From assembly GCA_003024175.1 (NCBI GenBank), contig MDYQ01000161.1, positions 1 through 64,000 of the forward strand: a DNA stretch of 64,000 bases, read 5' to 3'. The DNA is from Planoprotostelium fungivorum (lineage: Eukaryota; Evosea; Variosea; Cavosteliida; Cavosteliaceae). The notes beneath the pieces were generated by a model, which was given only the letters and a program-made list of their open reading frames with translations, had not been told where the DNA came from and searched no databases. Shown here one piece after another: positions 21,730 through 34,321 of the stretch; position 1 is the stretch's first letter; each line of letters begins with the position of its first letter. The position numbers and the translations under genes are program-made.

Positions 21730-24691
21730 ATGAGCAACAACATCTTCTACGAGAGAAAGGTCAGACCTCTCTTGACATCCAAGCAGAAATACACATTATT
21801 GGGTCTATGCTTCATTCTCCTTTGGTTTTTTTACATTGCACGTCTATTGACTCACATTGAGCCCGATCCGAAAGCAAATCATAATGGTGAACATTGGAAG
21901 CAACAATACGAATCACTTCGACAACAAATGAGGGAGAGGAGAGAGCAAGTGGGTGAGAACAATACAGGTCGATCTAACCTTCCTAGATCACACTGTTACA
22001 ACCACCACTGTTGTCTATCATTGTCGATGCATCTGATTCAGAAGAATCAGCTCAAGGATTGGTGAGAAACAATAAGCAAAGACGAATGAAGGCTAATTGA
22101 TACGAAAACAGATCAATACACTTCTATTGCAACCTAAAGATGTTCTACCTCTCTCAGAAGGAGTAGAGATCCTCATCGTCTCCCAAACCCACTCAGGTCT
22201 GATACCCTCTCTAATCTTCTGACCGTGTCACAGTGACCAACGCATCTCAGTATCACGAACTAGCACCCAATCTGAATTTGAAGATCATCGGCTTCCCTGT
22301 TTCAAAGGAAAGCACCATCCTCAACCGAGCGGCTCGATCAGCTGCCGGTGGCTACCTATACTTTGTTCCTTCTACGTCCTGTCTCACAGACATCTTGAAC
22401 ATGTCTTCTCCATCATCAGCCGGACCAAAGTACATCTCATCCAGGTCAGTTATCACCATCTCATCTTCTCGTCTTCCCATCATCTCATCGTCTCACCGCC
22501 TCAGAAAGTCTATCCCCTCCTTCATCTCGTCTCGTGTGTGGGACATCATGGCCACCGCTCAGAAACTAAAATCCTCCGGTATATCAGCCACGGGCTCCCT
22601 GCTCGTCTCCGCCTCACCCAACGACACGCTAATTGGATCCGGCATAGGAGGTAACTGCGAACAAGGTTTCCATCTGAAGAAGAGGGGATATCACCCCCTC
22701 GTATACATCTCATCTTCCATCACCGAGAGAGGTCACGTCGTGCGACACGGTCTCATGATCGACAAGAAGAAATTCGAATCTGTCGGAGGATTCGATCCTC
22801 TATTCGATGGACTGCCTTACCTACAAGTGTGAAAGCTCTGACAGTATCTCATCTGATGCACGCAGGATATCGATTTTGACCTCAGATACGAGCAAGCTCA
22901 GGGACAATTCATCGCGAGCCAACTGAGCCTCCGATTAGACGACAAGTTGGTCGACAGGTGCTGATGAGGTCCTCGCTCCATCTCAAACTGATCGTCTGTA
23001 GATTGTATCCCGCGAGAAAGAGAGAATACAACGCATACGGTGACATTTATTCTAGAAACACAAAGTACGATGAGAAGATGAGAGAATTCGAGGGCCGATG
23101 GAAGACGGTACAACGACGGCAAAGTCATTCACTAAAGACAAGCAGGTGCTACCTCAGCCACCGAGTGAAAGCACGAGCTTGATGTGGGATGGTTACTGCG
23201 GGTGCACCGGCCTCAACATCGAGACGATCGGCCTCTTAGCCCCCTTAGAAGGACAAGTCAGAGTGTCCACCGTCTCCGGACCCGAATGCTTCTGCCCCGG
23301 GTTTCCACAGAGTGTGAAGGAGACCATGGACAGGATATCGTCTAAGAAGATCACTTCTCCCTCCTTCTTCGTGTCACACAAACCACCGACCAAGTAAGAC
23401 AGAGACTCGCGTGTCGTGACTCATGGATGTCTAGTTATCCAAAGTGGCCTTATCGAGGAAATATCGTCATAGAGAATCGACCCAAGTACGTCATAGGCAG
23501 GAGGTGAAGTCGAGAGACACATGAGGGAGAACCGATCAGAGCCCAGCATGACCGAATCTGACCCCATGCCTGACAAGTGGCTCGAGCGAATCGAGAGCGT
23601 GGACGAAGTGTGGGTGCCCTCTACTTTTCACTTTGAACAGTTTGTGAGAGCGTGAGTCTTTGCTTCTTTGAAATGGTCGAGTGAAGAGGTGCAGAGGTGT
23701 TCCGAAGGACAAGGTCATCGTGATGCCGGAGGCCGTAGATGTAGACCTGTGGAATCCTCACGTCACACGACCCTTGAAGATAGAGGGGATGGATCACAGC
23801 AAGTTCCTCTTCTTCTCTGTGTTCAAGTGGTGAGATGTCTCACGTGATTCTCATCGATTGAGTGCTGATGAACCGACAGGGAAGATCGAAAGGGGTGGGA
23901 CGTTCTATTAGAAGCGTTCATGAAGGAGTTTAAGCCGACGGAGAACGTCGAGCTGTGGCTACAGACTTACTTGTACGGTGTATCTGATTACCTGGCGAGA
24001 GATGTCCAACAAGTCATGGCAGTCATCAACGATTTCGCCAAGAGTAAAGGGTGTGTGATCGACACACATCAGAGCTCCTCCACACGTCCATTGTCTAAAG
24101 TCGACCAGATTGGATCCGCGGAACATTCACGTGACCACACAGTCCTTACCTGAGACCGACATGCCTTCCCTCTACAAGAACTTCGATGCATTCGTCCTCC
24201 CCACGAGAGGTGAAGGCTGGGGGCTACCTATCATCGAAGCAATGTCCATGGAACTACCCGTCATCGCCACGAACTGGTCCGGTCAGACAGAATTCATGAG
24301 AGAAGACAACAGCTACCTGATCCCCATCGATGGGATCGAAGAAAGCGATGTGGAAGGACAGCGGTGGGCCAAGGTGTGTTTTCTGGATATCCAGAAAAGA
24401 CGGTGACAGCCACATCCATTCTGAATACACACACAGCCCTCCCTTCCCCACCTCATGCAACTCATGCGACGGGTAAGTCGGGAAGAGAAAGAAGCGAAAG
24501 AGAGAGGGAAACTCGCCAGGCAGCACGTCGTGGAACACTTTTCGATGCAAAAGGTACTCCTTCTCCTTTCTTTCTCAGTTCATCTCCGTTCTCGGCTTGT
24601 ACCGGAGTCTAAGACATCCCGACAGGTCGCCCTCCGAACCCTCCGACGCTTGAGAACGATCGAGGAGAATGGTTATAGAAGACGAAAGTGA
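21730..24691 (+). CDS. Type II membrane dual glycosyltransferase, GT2-like plus GT4
   Basis: ATG at 21730 gives a short cytosolic tail, one transmembrane helix (LLGLCFILLWFFYIA, about residues 21-35) and a coiled stem, as in Golgi enzymes. A GT2-like domain follows, with KKKFESVGGFDPLFDG and a DIDFDLRYEQAQG motif that matches the acidic VDL-R site. A C-terminal GT4 (GT-B) domain has VPKDKVIVMPEAVDVDLW and the donor-site loop FDAFVLPTRGEGWGLPIIEAM near 24,180-24,240. Ends at TGA 24691 after several short introns. Sugar donor and acceptor are unknown. SETD4 starts divergently about 165 bp away. Confidence 0.8.
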
Positions 24692-25043
24692 TGCAGGACG
24701 GTTGGATATAAAGAGGAGAGGTGTTGGTCTCGTACTCCGCATCTTCGTGTGTGCTTCTGGCAAGGGAACCCAGCGGGTACGTCGGGAAAGTTGAAGGAAA
24801 TTTCTGAAACGTGCGTTTTGTGTGAAGCGGAAGAACCCAATCAGAAAGAACAGAAGTCCTTAACGGAAGCACATAACAGCACGCTACATTGGTTTGTAAA
24901 TTTCTACGACGGTGAGCATCGTCTATAGACATGGTTGAATACGTTCATATGAATACATCTTGTGTCGGAAGGGTGTTCCTCCAGACTCTGGATGATGCGG
25001 CCTTTTGCATTCTGTCATCAGGCGCTGACTCGAACAGAACGCT
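24692..25043. other. Spacer, nothing recognised
   Basis: About 350 bp between two plus-strand genes. I see no exon, RNA gene or repeat here. It presumably contains the polyadenylation region of the glycosyltransferase gene and the promoter of the next gene. Confidence 0.4.
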
Positions 25044-26202
25044 ATGGATTCCATCTCCATACCCGACTATCTATCCCAACTATTCTCTTTCAACGAGACA
25101 CCAGACGTTCCACAGCAGATTAAGAGGAAGTCTTCGAATGATTTTGGAGACAGCCAGGGAGAAGAGGTAAAGTCAACCACTCCAGCTACCTCTGAAACGA
25201 GTTTAGATATATGATAGTGGCAACGAGGAGCCCTCTGTGAAGAGATTAAAGGTCTCGAACGACCCCATTTTAGTGGCACCTTTTTGTATGGAGGAGAACA
25301 TATTAGAAGACTTTAATAACCCCTCTTTCCCCTCTCACGAGCCGGACTATGACTTCCTCTCCTCGATTCAAGATTTGGACTGGGATGCGGCTTTGGCAAC
25401 AGCCATTGCCCAAACCTCTTCCTCTTCAGACTGGATGAAGAGATATGACTCGCTGAGGAAGGCAGTCAATGCCGGAGAAAACCCTTCGAGTGAAGACATC
25501 AAATGGTTCGAGACACAGATGCAAGAGCTGCAGAACAATTCTCTGACTCCTGAGAGGTGAAGCATCTCTTACATTCCTACATTTTCTCAAATATCATTTA
25601 GGTCCGAACTCCTTCGCCAGGCCATCGATATGATGACTTTCGCTTCATTTGAGAGAAGCATCCGGGAGGAACCCTCCACCGAGACGACAAACACGACACC
25701 TGCCTTCCTCCCAATAGTTGCCCCCCTCCAAGAGCCCGTCACAGACGTAAAGCCCATCATCAACGCCATCCAAGCCACACTCCCCCCACAGACTTTCATC
25801 CAAAACACATCACCGACCATCCTCAAATCCGCCAAGATCGCTACGGGCAAGATGACCATGAAGCGAAATCAACTGGCATCTTGGATGTGCACCCAGAGAC
25901 AAGACAGAAAGTCCGGAGAGCTACCCTCCTACCGCATCCAGCTGCTGGACCTCATCGACTTTGCCTGGACCAAGCACCACAAGAAGAGACAGGCCAACAG
26001 AGACCAGCTGCAAGACAACACGGACGAGCAGATTGCCTCCGCCGAAGTTGAAATCTTGAACGCCGCCAACGTCGTCACCTTCACGGGAAGACAGAAGAAG
26101 AACCATGAGCTCTGGATACTGCGATTCCACGAGCTGTGGGCTTTTAAGAAGGCGAATGGACATCTGAAGGTACCCACACATATACCAGATGTCCCGGGCT
26201 AA
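25044..26202 (+). CDS. Helicase-associated (HA) domain protein, nuclear type
   Basis: Three exons (introns at about 25,166-25,210 and 25,558-25,601) give a protein of about 350 residues. The N-terminal half is acidic and disordered, with a basic VKRLKV patch that could be a nuclear signal. The C-terminal half has HA-like units: LASWMCTQRQDRKSGELPSY, then RIQLLDLIDFAW, and later LRFHELWAFKKANGHLKVPT. HA units usually run W..RF..L..F...GH..VP and then GRWV..QR. Here the second unit stops after VP, so the protein ends inside a repeat or a further exon was missed. No helicase core is present. Function is unknown; DNA binding is likely. Confidence 0.6.
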
Positions 26203-26480
26203 TATAAAACGAATGTACTTGTATCTCTTTCTCATGTGTACTTTGAGGGACAGACGGACTCGTTTGATGATCGCATGACATCAGACGGAGATGGAAGAGA
26301 GATCATCACGGTTTTATCTCCTCTCCAAAGTGTTGTTGAAACCATGGCAGAGTCACCATGAAGCGATCCACCGTAGCGTCTTTCATCTCACAAGAGAGGA
26401 CGGCCCACGCCACCTTTTTTGTCCACATCATCAACCTACATCGCGTTCATCCAGAAAGACCTTCTCCTCTATGTGTCTCG

Positions 26481-27889
26481 TCACCTCCGTCTGTGTTCTA
26501 TGCCCAATCGTTCTAAGCCAAGAGACAAGATGGTCTGCTGGATGTTGGCCTCGATGACGGCAGGAGGATACCAATTCTCCAGCCAGTCGATGAAAAGGCA
26601 CATGAACTCATCGCGATCGACACCATCTACACCTGAAGACGTGAGCCCACCGTTAGACGTCTCCACTGACCTCCCGATGCATTTAGAGGTCCCGTTCTCG
26701 TCTCAAAGTTTTCAAAGAAGCCACTGATGTTCACATCGACCAACGTGTCGACAATGTTTCGTTCCCCCAACGCACAGCGGTGAAACAAGAGGCAAGTGTC
26801 TCGCGTGTCGACCATGGATCGGACGTACTGCTCCATCACCTCCCTCTTCTCCTCTTCGTCTCTGTCTCGATCTGGGTTCTCGTCCATGTCCTTCTTCACG
26901 TCGTTTCGAATGTCTATGTCGGTCTTGTGGAGGAGAGGTGTGTTGCGTGAATCCATCAAGAGAGTTTCCGTCTTACCTTCGCACTGCTGTTGTTCAGATG
27001 ATAGAAGAGGATGGGATGGTGATTAGCAATGTGAGTGATGTGACATGCCTTGATGATGAAGAGACACAACCAGTGATTCGTCTGTCCCATCATGAAGGCG
27101 TGAGCGTATTCTCTCCTCTCGTGGAACCTCTCGAATATCTTTTCCAACTTTAAAATGTTTTTCACCTGCAGGCTGAGAAGCGTAAGTCAAGAGAGACCGC
27201 TTGGCCAGCACCAATTATATTTGAGAGTACTGCTCGACATTTCAGCCAAGAATGTGAAGCCAAATAGATCGTGTGAGTCGTAACTGTATGGTGACTCTGT
27301 GATCATCTGTGTCTGTTGAGATGACAAGACCGAGCCGCACAATACCTCCCCGTGTGGCATCCATTGTCTCAGCAGTGATAACCATGGGTCGTACTCTATG
27401 ATCTTGTGGAGATACAATCTCTCCATCACATGTTCTAATGCTCGAATGAGCTCGATTGTCACCGCCGTGTATTCACCATCTATGTGTTTGCGAGTCCACG
27501 GATAGTGTGCCCTTCCCTTCTTCCCTTCATCTTCGGCGGTACGAAGCAGGATCTTCTTCATCTCGTAGAACCGAAGCCAGAAGGCAGCATAGTTTGTAAT
27601 TTGTCGAGAGAACAGAGGACAAAGATCGGGGGGAGAGAGGATGCATGAGAGAGCCATCGTAAGATTGAAGACAGAATAATATCCGCAGCTATCGTTCTTG
27701 TGCTGTTGGATCACTTTGACCTGATGGACTCCAGCTACCTGTGAGATCAGAGAGGGTGGAGGATGAGATCCCACCGATTGAGCTACACTCTTCTGGAAAC
27801 AGAGGTAACAATGGAGAGATATGTCTGACACTCACAGGTCTAAACGTATGAAGGATCTGTCTTGGTGAATGAATGATTACGATCTTCAC
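26481..27889 (-). CDS. Putative papain-fold-like cysteine peptidase, unknown family
   Basis: ATG 27889 gives MKIVIIHSPRQILHTFRP, joined across a 43-nt intron to KSVAQSVGSHPPP. A candidate catalytic block follows: VIQQHKNDSCGYYSVFN (Gln, then Cys). Downstream are GQTNHWLCLFIIK (His) and LLMDSRNTPLLH (Asp/Asn). The order Gln-Cys-His-Asp is that of papain, UCH and Josephin folds, and HW plus DS are typical surroundings. A long helical insert separates the Cys and His blocks. The C-terminal part has FMCLFIDWLENWYPP and ends at TGA 26481. The peptidase idea rests on motif spacing only. Confidence 0.5.
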
Positions 27890-28332
27890 TCATACTTCCA
27901 ACGCTGACGATTGTTCATCTTTAAGAGGTGGAATACTATCTGCAATACTACAGAGTAATGCGTGCATTTGACCCTGCATGTTCGCTGAATGAGTGATCAC
28001 GGAAATTCGGTTTTCAAGTCAGCTTACAAACAACACGCCAGGTGATGACTTCAATTCAATTTCGCTTCATTTTGGAGCATGCAGGGTCTTATCTGCTTAC
28101 TTTCTCATCATGTAACTGATAAATGTACAGTGTACACTCTTCTATAATGAAACCAATCACTGTTATAGAATTTCATGATTCGAAGAAGTGTCGTACATTC
28201 AACACTCGAAGATGAATGACAAGAGGGAGGTCTCCAGTCGACTGACTAAGTGGAAGACAATCCCTCCTATTTTTCATTATGTAAGATGATCGATGCAGCA
28301 TTGTGGATCCGATCTCGATCTTCTTCGCCCCG
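27890..28332. other. Spacer with an 11-bp inverted repeat
   Basis: No gene is visible. GACCCTGCATG at 27,970-27,980 is repeated inverted as CATGCAGGGTC at 28,078-28,088, with 97 nt between. The stem is short for a functional RNA and may be chance or a regulatory dyad. Confidence 0.4.
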
Positions 28333-28613
28333 TTACCGTTTTAGTTCTATCTGTGATTCCATCTGCTGAGGTGAAGGTACATCCTTCTCCTCTGGTGATT
28401 GTGTGTGCTGCAAATGACCTAAACCTCTTTCCATGTTGAAGAAGAATCCCTCCACCGACTTCCTGAAGTCCGGGTCATTCTGCAATAAGCTCGTGAAGAT
28501 CTCTCCGTATGCGGCTTGATCTGCAATCATCGTCATCATTCGAACAAGATGGAGAGATGACCTTGCTTCAATCTCAACTCTGGCGACGCCTCTTCGATCC
28601 TCTGTTCCGACAT
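28333..28613 (-). CDS. Small hypothetical helical protein
   Basis: I read ATG 28613 (MSEQRIEEASPELRLKQ), a 41-nt GT-AG intron, then DQAAYGEIFTSLLQNDPDFR through ESQIELKR and TAA 28333, about 80 residues. The sequence is mostly helical and acidic with no recognised domain. An alternative is an unspliced frame that starts further upstream at about 28,851 and is Cys/His-rich. The spliced model has more natural composition. Upstream exons may have been missed. Confidence 0.4.
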
Positions 28614-28851
28614 GCGCCTCCTGATGATGGTGGTGTTGATTTATTTCCGACTGTTCTACACATCGTATTACTTCGAACACTGCCCAGCACGGGCGGGAAC
28701 ACATCACGATGAGCTTCACATGAGAGCGATACAGAAGAGACACGCTGCAACAGAAGGCTAAGAAATCAGCCTCACAACAGAAGTGTCGGATGTATAGATG
28801 ACACGAACTACATGGCGTTACTTTATATGTCCTCATTTTAAGGAATATCAA

Positions 28852-29285
28852 AGATATCGTCGTGAAGATGAACGTCCGCCCACGAAAGGCGTGGAAGATG
28901 TCTGCTTAACGGTGAGCAGTATCACCAAGGTTTTGGAAAATAGAAATCTAAATTTCCGGCGGGAATTGTCCTCTGACGTCGGCCACCTGAGATGATAAGG
29001 CGTTTAAGTGATTGATGGTCACCGTAGTGAATGGTGAGCGACGAACGGGTGGAATCGAGGTGGAAACGACCGCTGCGTTCCTCTAAATGTGATGGATATG
29101 GTCATTCTTGGACAATACGTATCGATAATCGAACAAATGGTTTAATCACAATTTGTTTATATAAACACTCTGGTCAAAATTGAATGGCTGTGTCGCCCAC
29201 GCCTGGACTCGCGAGTCCTCGATCTCTCTCTCCAATGGACATTCGTCTCTCAAATAATGGTATTGTACTCCTCGTGCGAGACATC
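28852..29285. other. Spacer, nothing recognised
   Basis: About 430 bp between two minus-strand genes. It contains short A/T-rich patches near 29,130-29,165 that could be promoter or poly(A) sequence. No exon or RNA gene is supported. Confidence 0.35.
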
Positions 29286-29846
29286 TTAAGCCTTTCTCGG
29301 CGGCGTCTGCAGGTTCAGCACGAGACGGAGTGGCGATCTGGATGGAAAGCAGAAACTGAAGAGTCTTCTTTTCCTCGTGCTCTGTTTGCTGATGTGGGTG
29401 TAGCCTCCGAGATCGAATGTGGCGGTCCGTTTCGATGTCTTTCCTCGATCTGATGGATCTGCGTAGTACTTGCTGGATAGGAAGGGAAGGAGGAACTCGG
29501 CGTCCATACTCTTCTCAACTCCTCGTTGTATCTTGTCGAAGGCAGTGATGTCTTCTGGATTATTCTCCAAATCCCTCGTAAGCTTGGAGCGCTCGTTGTG
29601 TGAAATATTGATCTCGCAGGTCGATCCTCTTCGAAAGTACTTGGTCAAGATTCTGTTGATCTCCACCGATGGTTCCTGTGGTGGCTCCCGATGTAATCGT
29701 GATACATCCACCCAGAAGAGGAGGTTCTCTTCGGCACACTTGTCCTCCAAGAACATCCTGAAGCATCCGCACAGACGCTCATCTTGAAGGATGTTGTTCA
29801 AATCAACGACCTCTGTTCGGGTCTGCTCGAGAGTATCCATCTTCAT
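29286..29846 (-). CDS. RGS-domain protein, intronless
   Basis: A 186-residue single-exon protein. Residues about 15-140 form an RGS domain: ILQDERLCGCFRMFLEDKCA, then EENLLFWVDV, and helices through ITAFDKIQRGVEKSMDAEF and LLPFLSSKYY. RGS domains speed GTP hydrolysis by G-alpha subunits and so shut off GPCR signalling. The C-terminal 45 residues are basic and hydrophobic and could anchor the protein to membranes. No DEP, GGL or kinase domain is attached, so it resembles the small R4-type RGS proteins. Start at ATG 29846, stop TAA 29286. Confidence 0.88.
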   Translation of the reverse strand: MKMDTLEQTRTEVVDLNNILQDERLCGCFRMFLEDKCAEENLLFWVDVSRLHREPPQEPSVEINRILTKYFRRGSTCEINISHNERSKLTRDLENNPEDITAFDKIQRGVEKSMDAEFLLPFLSSKYYADPSDRGKTSKRTATFDLGGYTHISKQSTRKRRLFSFCFPSRSPLRLVLNLQTPPRKA

Positions 29847-30673
29847 CTTTCAGTTTCCTTTCTACGTTGTCTCTCTCCGCTCTTGTCGATTTACCTCGTC
29901 AGGGGATAGTTTCTCTGTTCGTGGAGGCGTCTCTCTTCCAAAGGGACTGAATGCCTTTCTATAGAGCGAATTTTCTGGATTGCTCCCCTATCGGTATGAT
30001 AGGGAAGAGACGGAGGAACACTCCCTCGCATCAACCTCGTTCACCCACAGAGCGGAAAAAAACCAAACTTAAGGGCCTTTTGGGTATCTCTGTGGACACG
30101 CAAAAGCGCAGAATGAGGTCTTTTTCTCCTTTCTGGTGAACGCCTCATCCTATCGTGTGAATTGTCTCCTGGCCCTTCGTTATAACGGGGACCTGAATGG
30201 CTCTCTCTGCTTCCCATCGTGTCCTGGTCTGCTCAAATGGCCCCCGAATGAGCGGCATATTCCCCTGTGTTCACATCCTACCACACATTTGGCTTTTCTC
30301 TTACAAGACACCGTTCCTATCAGGAGGCTTCGCGTGAACATCAGCGAGATAATTATCGCGATATATCTCTGTCTTAAAGACCTGTCGATGGGATAGGTAA
30401 CGAGTACGGAGAGTCCTTCGGGCTGAAATTTACACGACGAAAGGGGCGTGAGACAACCAACAGGGGCAACGGCCTCTATTGTGTGTTATGCTGTAAATTT
30501 CATCGAATGGGATGTTCTAAACCCTTTCCTCTTGTCTGGGTCAAGACTACTACTGATCCTGGCGTCAAGAAAGAAGGCGTGTTGCGTCGCAATGAATTGG
30601 TCCGTTGTTGAACGTTCCTGGAAGAGTCGAGGGTGATCGTGATGTCGATTCACAAAAGAGATCGAATCACCTG
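29847..30673. other. Divergent promoter region of RGS and DHX8 genes
   Basis: About 830 bp, the longest gene-free stretch in the host part. Two frames at 29,951-30,139 and 30,136-30,396 have no family resemblance and biased codons. I see no RNA gene. It probably contains the promoters and 5' leaders of both flanking genes. Confidence 0.4.
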
Positions 30674-33600
30674 ATGGACTTTGCCAAACTCAACTTTATT
30701 GGTTTAGTATCTAAAGTATGTACCGAGCTTGAGAATCACTTGAGTATCAAGGACAAGGACCTTGCTGAGTTCGTCATACATCTGGGGGACAACAGTTCTA
30801 GCACAGAAGAATTCAAGAAACAGTTGTTAGAGAATGAGGCAGAGTTCTCCGATTCTCTAATCGAATCTCTCTTTCTCCTCATAAAGAGACTGCTACCAAA
30901 GAAAGCTCCAGCGAAGGAACTCGTGAAAGAGATCGAGAAGAAACAACCAGAGAAGAAGGAAGAGCCACAGAAGAGCAGTGCCGAAATCAAGAAGAGGAGC
31001 GATGACGCGGACCCATTCTTTCCCGGACTGTCTATGTCCAATCAAGAGCCTATCGTATTGGAGACTCGTCAGACATCTAGGGCAGATGTAGATAGAGATA
31101 GGAGACATGAAGATAGGAGGAGAGAAGAGGAATCACGGGGGTCGAGGAGGGACAGAAGAGACGACAGATACGACGACGATAGAAGAAGGGATGATCGAGA
31201 TTACGATCGTAGGAGGGACGATGATAGGAGGAGAAATGAAGACGATAGGAGGAGAGATCGCAGAGAAGAGTTACAAGAAGCCGAAGAGGGGAAGATCTAT
31301 CGAGGAAGAGTCACCGGCATCAAGGATTTTGGCTGTTTCGTATCATTAGAGGGTGTAACTGGAAGAGCAGAAGGACTCGTACACATCTCTCAGATGGCCA
31401 ACACGAGAGTCGAGAGAGTCGAAGACATTGTTTCCAGAAACCAATCCGTTTACGTCAAGGTGCATGATCGAGATCCATCTAGAGCGACTCTAGAGCGACT
31501 CTAAATCTATCTGCAGATCTTGTCCATCTCCGGAGGCAAAGTGTCATTATCCATGAAAGAAGCCGACCAGAGCAACGGACGAGATCTCGGCGGCGGTCGT
31601 CCTTCCTTCAGGTGACACCTCTCCCCCACCATCATCTCCATCTCACATCTCATACAGAGATCAAGATCGCGGAGATCGAGATCGCTCGGCCAAGAAGAGA
31701 ACCTTTGACGACACCGACTCCGAAGAGGTCACGCGCCGGCCCACAAAGACAAAGACCTCACCAGAGAGGTGGATCGAGAAGCAGCTCATCGCATCGGGCG
31801 TCCTCAAAGTCCAAGAATATCCCGGCTTCGATGAAGAGACCGGTCTCCTCCACCAAGAAGAAGAAGAACAAGAGCAAGCCTTCGAAGTGGAGAGGAACGA
31901 AGACGAGGCCCCCTTCTTAAGAGGACAAGTGAAGACGTCCCTGGCTCTGTCCCCCGTCAAAATTGTAAAGAATCCCGATGGTACACTGTCTCGTGCGGCC
32001 ATGACTCAGAGTCAACTCGCGAAAGAGAGGAGAGAATTGAGAGAGCAACAGAAGGCCGCGAAAGAAGGCCGCACCGTATCACACAACAACTACAACATGG
32101 AGGACCCCATGCAACAACCCACCGGGCAGCCACAGCAGACTCGAATGCCACACGAAGAAGAAGTCCCCGAGTGGAAGAGAACAAAAGACACACGAATGGG
32201 CATACAGCACAAGGGCACCATTCGAGAGCAGAAGGAGTCCCTTCCTATCTTCCAAGTCAAGCAGCAATTCTTAGCCGCCGTACGCGACAACCAAGTTCTC
32301 GTCGTCATTGGAGAGACTGGATCAGGCAAGACGACACAGATGACACAGTATCTCGCCGAGGCGGGTTACACTACAACGGGTCGCATCGGCTGCACTCAAC
32401 CTCGCCGCGTGGCCGCCGTTTCCGTGGCGAAGAGAGTCGCCGAAGAGTTCGGCTGCAAGTTGGGAGAAGAAGTGGGCTATGCCATTCGATTCGAAGACAG
32501 GACGAGCCCGAGCACCCTCGTAAAGTACATGACGGACGGTATGCTGTTGAGAGAGTGCCTGTTGGACCCCCTGCTGAAGAACTACTCGGTCATCATTCTG
32601 GACGAAGCACACGAGAGGACGATCCACACGGACGTTCTGTTCGGCCTCTTAAAGAAGACGATCGAGAAGAGGAAGGACCTGAAGATCATCGTCACCTCTG
32701 CCACGCTCAACGCAGAGAAGTTCAGTCAGTACTTTGGTGGTCCACCCATCTTTACCATCCAAGGAAAGATGTTCAAAGTACAGATCCTCTACACGAAATC
32801 GCCCGAGTCTGACTACCTCGACGCATCTCTCATCACGGTCATGCAGATCCACCTCAGCGAACCACCGGGGGACATTCTCGTATTCCTCACGGGACAAGAA
32901 GAGATCGACACCGCCGCACAGATTCTGTACGAGAGAATGAAAGCCTTGGGAAGTCAAGTCCCCGAGCTCATCATCCTGCCCGTCTACAGTGCCCTCCCTT
33001 CTGAGATGCAGACGAAGATTTTCGACCCGGCCCCGCCGGGCAGCCGAAAAGTCGTTTTGGCCACGAACATTGCAGAGACATCCCTCACCATTGACGGTAT
33101 CTTCTACGTGGTCGACCCCGGCTTCTGCAAGCAGAAGGCTTACAACTCGAAGATTGGAATGGACTCTCTCATCGTCGTGCCGATCAGTCAGGCTCAGGCG
33201 GTGCAGAGGGCAGGGAGAGCAGGCAGGACGGGTCCGGGCAAATGCTACCGATTGTACACCGAAGAGGCATTCAACAACGAGATGATTCCCACCACCATCC
33301 CAGAGATTCAGAGGACAAACTTGTCGAACACGGTCCTCATGCTGAAAGCCTTGGGCATCAACGACCTCATTCACTTTGATTTTATGGACCCCCCACCGGT
33401 GGCCACGCTCATCGTGGCGCTCGAGCAGCTCTACACGCTCGATGCGTTGGACGATGAAGGTCTGCTCACTCGATTGGGTAGAAAGATGGCAGAGTTTCCT
33501 TTAGACCCCAGCTTGTCCAAGATGCTCATCAAGAGCGTCGAGTTTGGCTGCTCCGATGAGATCCTCACCATCACCGCCATGATCAGCGTTCCCAACATCT

Positions 33601-34202
33601 TTTATCGCCCGAAAGAGAAGCAGCAGCAGGCCGACCAGAAGAAGGCGAAGTTTCATCAGCCGGAGGGAGATCATCTGACGGTCCTCGCTGTCTACGAGTC
33701 CTGGAAGACCAACAACTTTTCTAGCGCGTGGTGCTTTGAGAATTTCATCCAACACCGAACGATGAAGAAGGCCCAAGACATTCGAAAGCAGCTGCTCACC
33801 ATCATGGACAGATACCGTTTAGACATCCTGTCGGCCGGGAGAAACTTCATCAAGATCAGGAAGGCCATCTGCAGTGGTTTCTTTTCACACACCGCCAAGA
33901 AGGACCCTCAGGAGGGTTACAAGACACTCGTAGAGGGACAACCGGTCTACATCCATCCTTCATCTTCTCTCTTCCAGAAGAACCCTGACTACGTCCTCTA
34001 TCACGAGCTCGTGTTGACCACAAAAGAGTACATGAGAGAAGTCACCGCCATCGATCCGAGATGGCTTGTGGAGTTGGCGCCAAAATACTTCAAGGGAGCC
34101 GACCCAAACAAGATGAGCAAGAGGAAGAAGCAGGAGAAGATCGAGCCTCTCTACGACAGAAGAGAGGACCCCAGGCCTCCTCCACCACAGAGAAGAAATT
34201 AA
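30674..34202 (+). CDS. DHX8: DHX8/Prp22 spliceosomal DEAH RNA helicase
   Basis: DHX8/Prp22 releases mRNA from the spliceosome after exon ligation. The order of parts matches human DHX8: an N-terminal helical region ([20 protein letters not shown]), an Arg/Asp-rich segment, an S1 RNA-binding domain ([17 protein letters not shown]), then the helicase core with [15 protein letters not shown] near 32,310, [11 protein letters not shown] near 32,600 and [16 protein letters not shown], and the DEAH C-terminal and OB parts ([20 protein letters not shown]). I see two small introns in the 5' third, one containing an AGAGCGACTCT duplication; the last 2.3 kb are one open exon. ATG at 30674 gives [12 protein letters not shown], aligned with the family start. 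Confidence 0.96.
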
Positions 34203-34321
34203 AGACGTAGAGGATGTTACTCTTTTATTCGAATCTTCAAGTGACGTGTGCCTGCGATGGTGAGTGAGCGTGTGTGGATGATGATGGATAAAGATGGATT
34301 AGAGGTGGCACTCACGTTCAT

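Noticed and set aside
27970-28088. Structured RNA from the GACCCTGCATG inverted repeat
   Set aside because: The stem is only 11 bp with a 97-nt loop and no Pol III or Pol II promoter features are evident.
32649-33374. Long open frame of 241 codons on the minus strand
   Set aside because: It is antisense to the conserved DHX8 helicase core and has no family resemblance.
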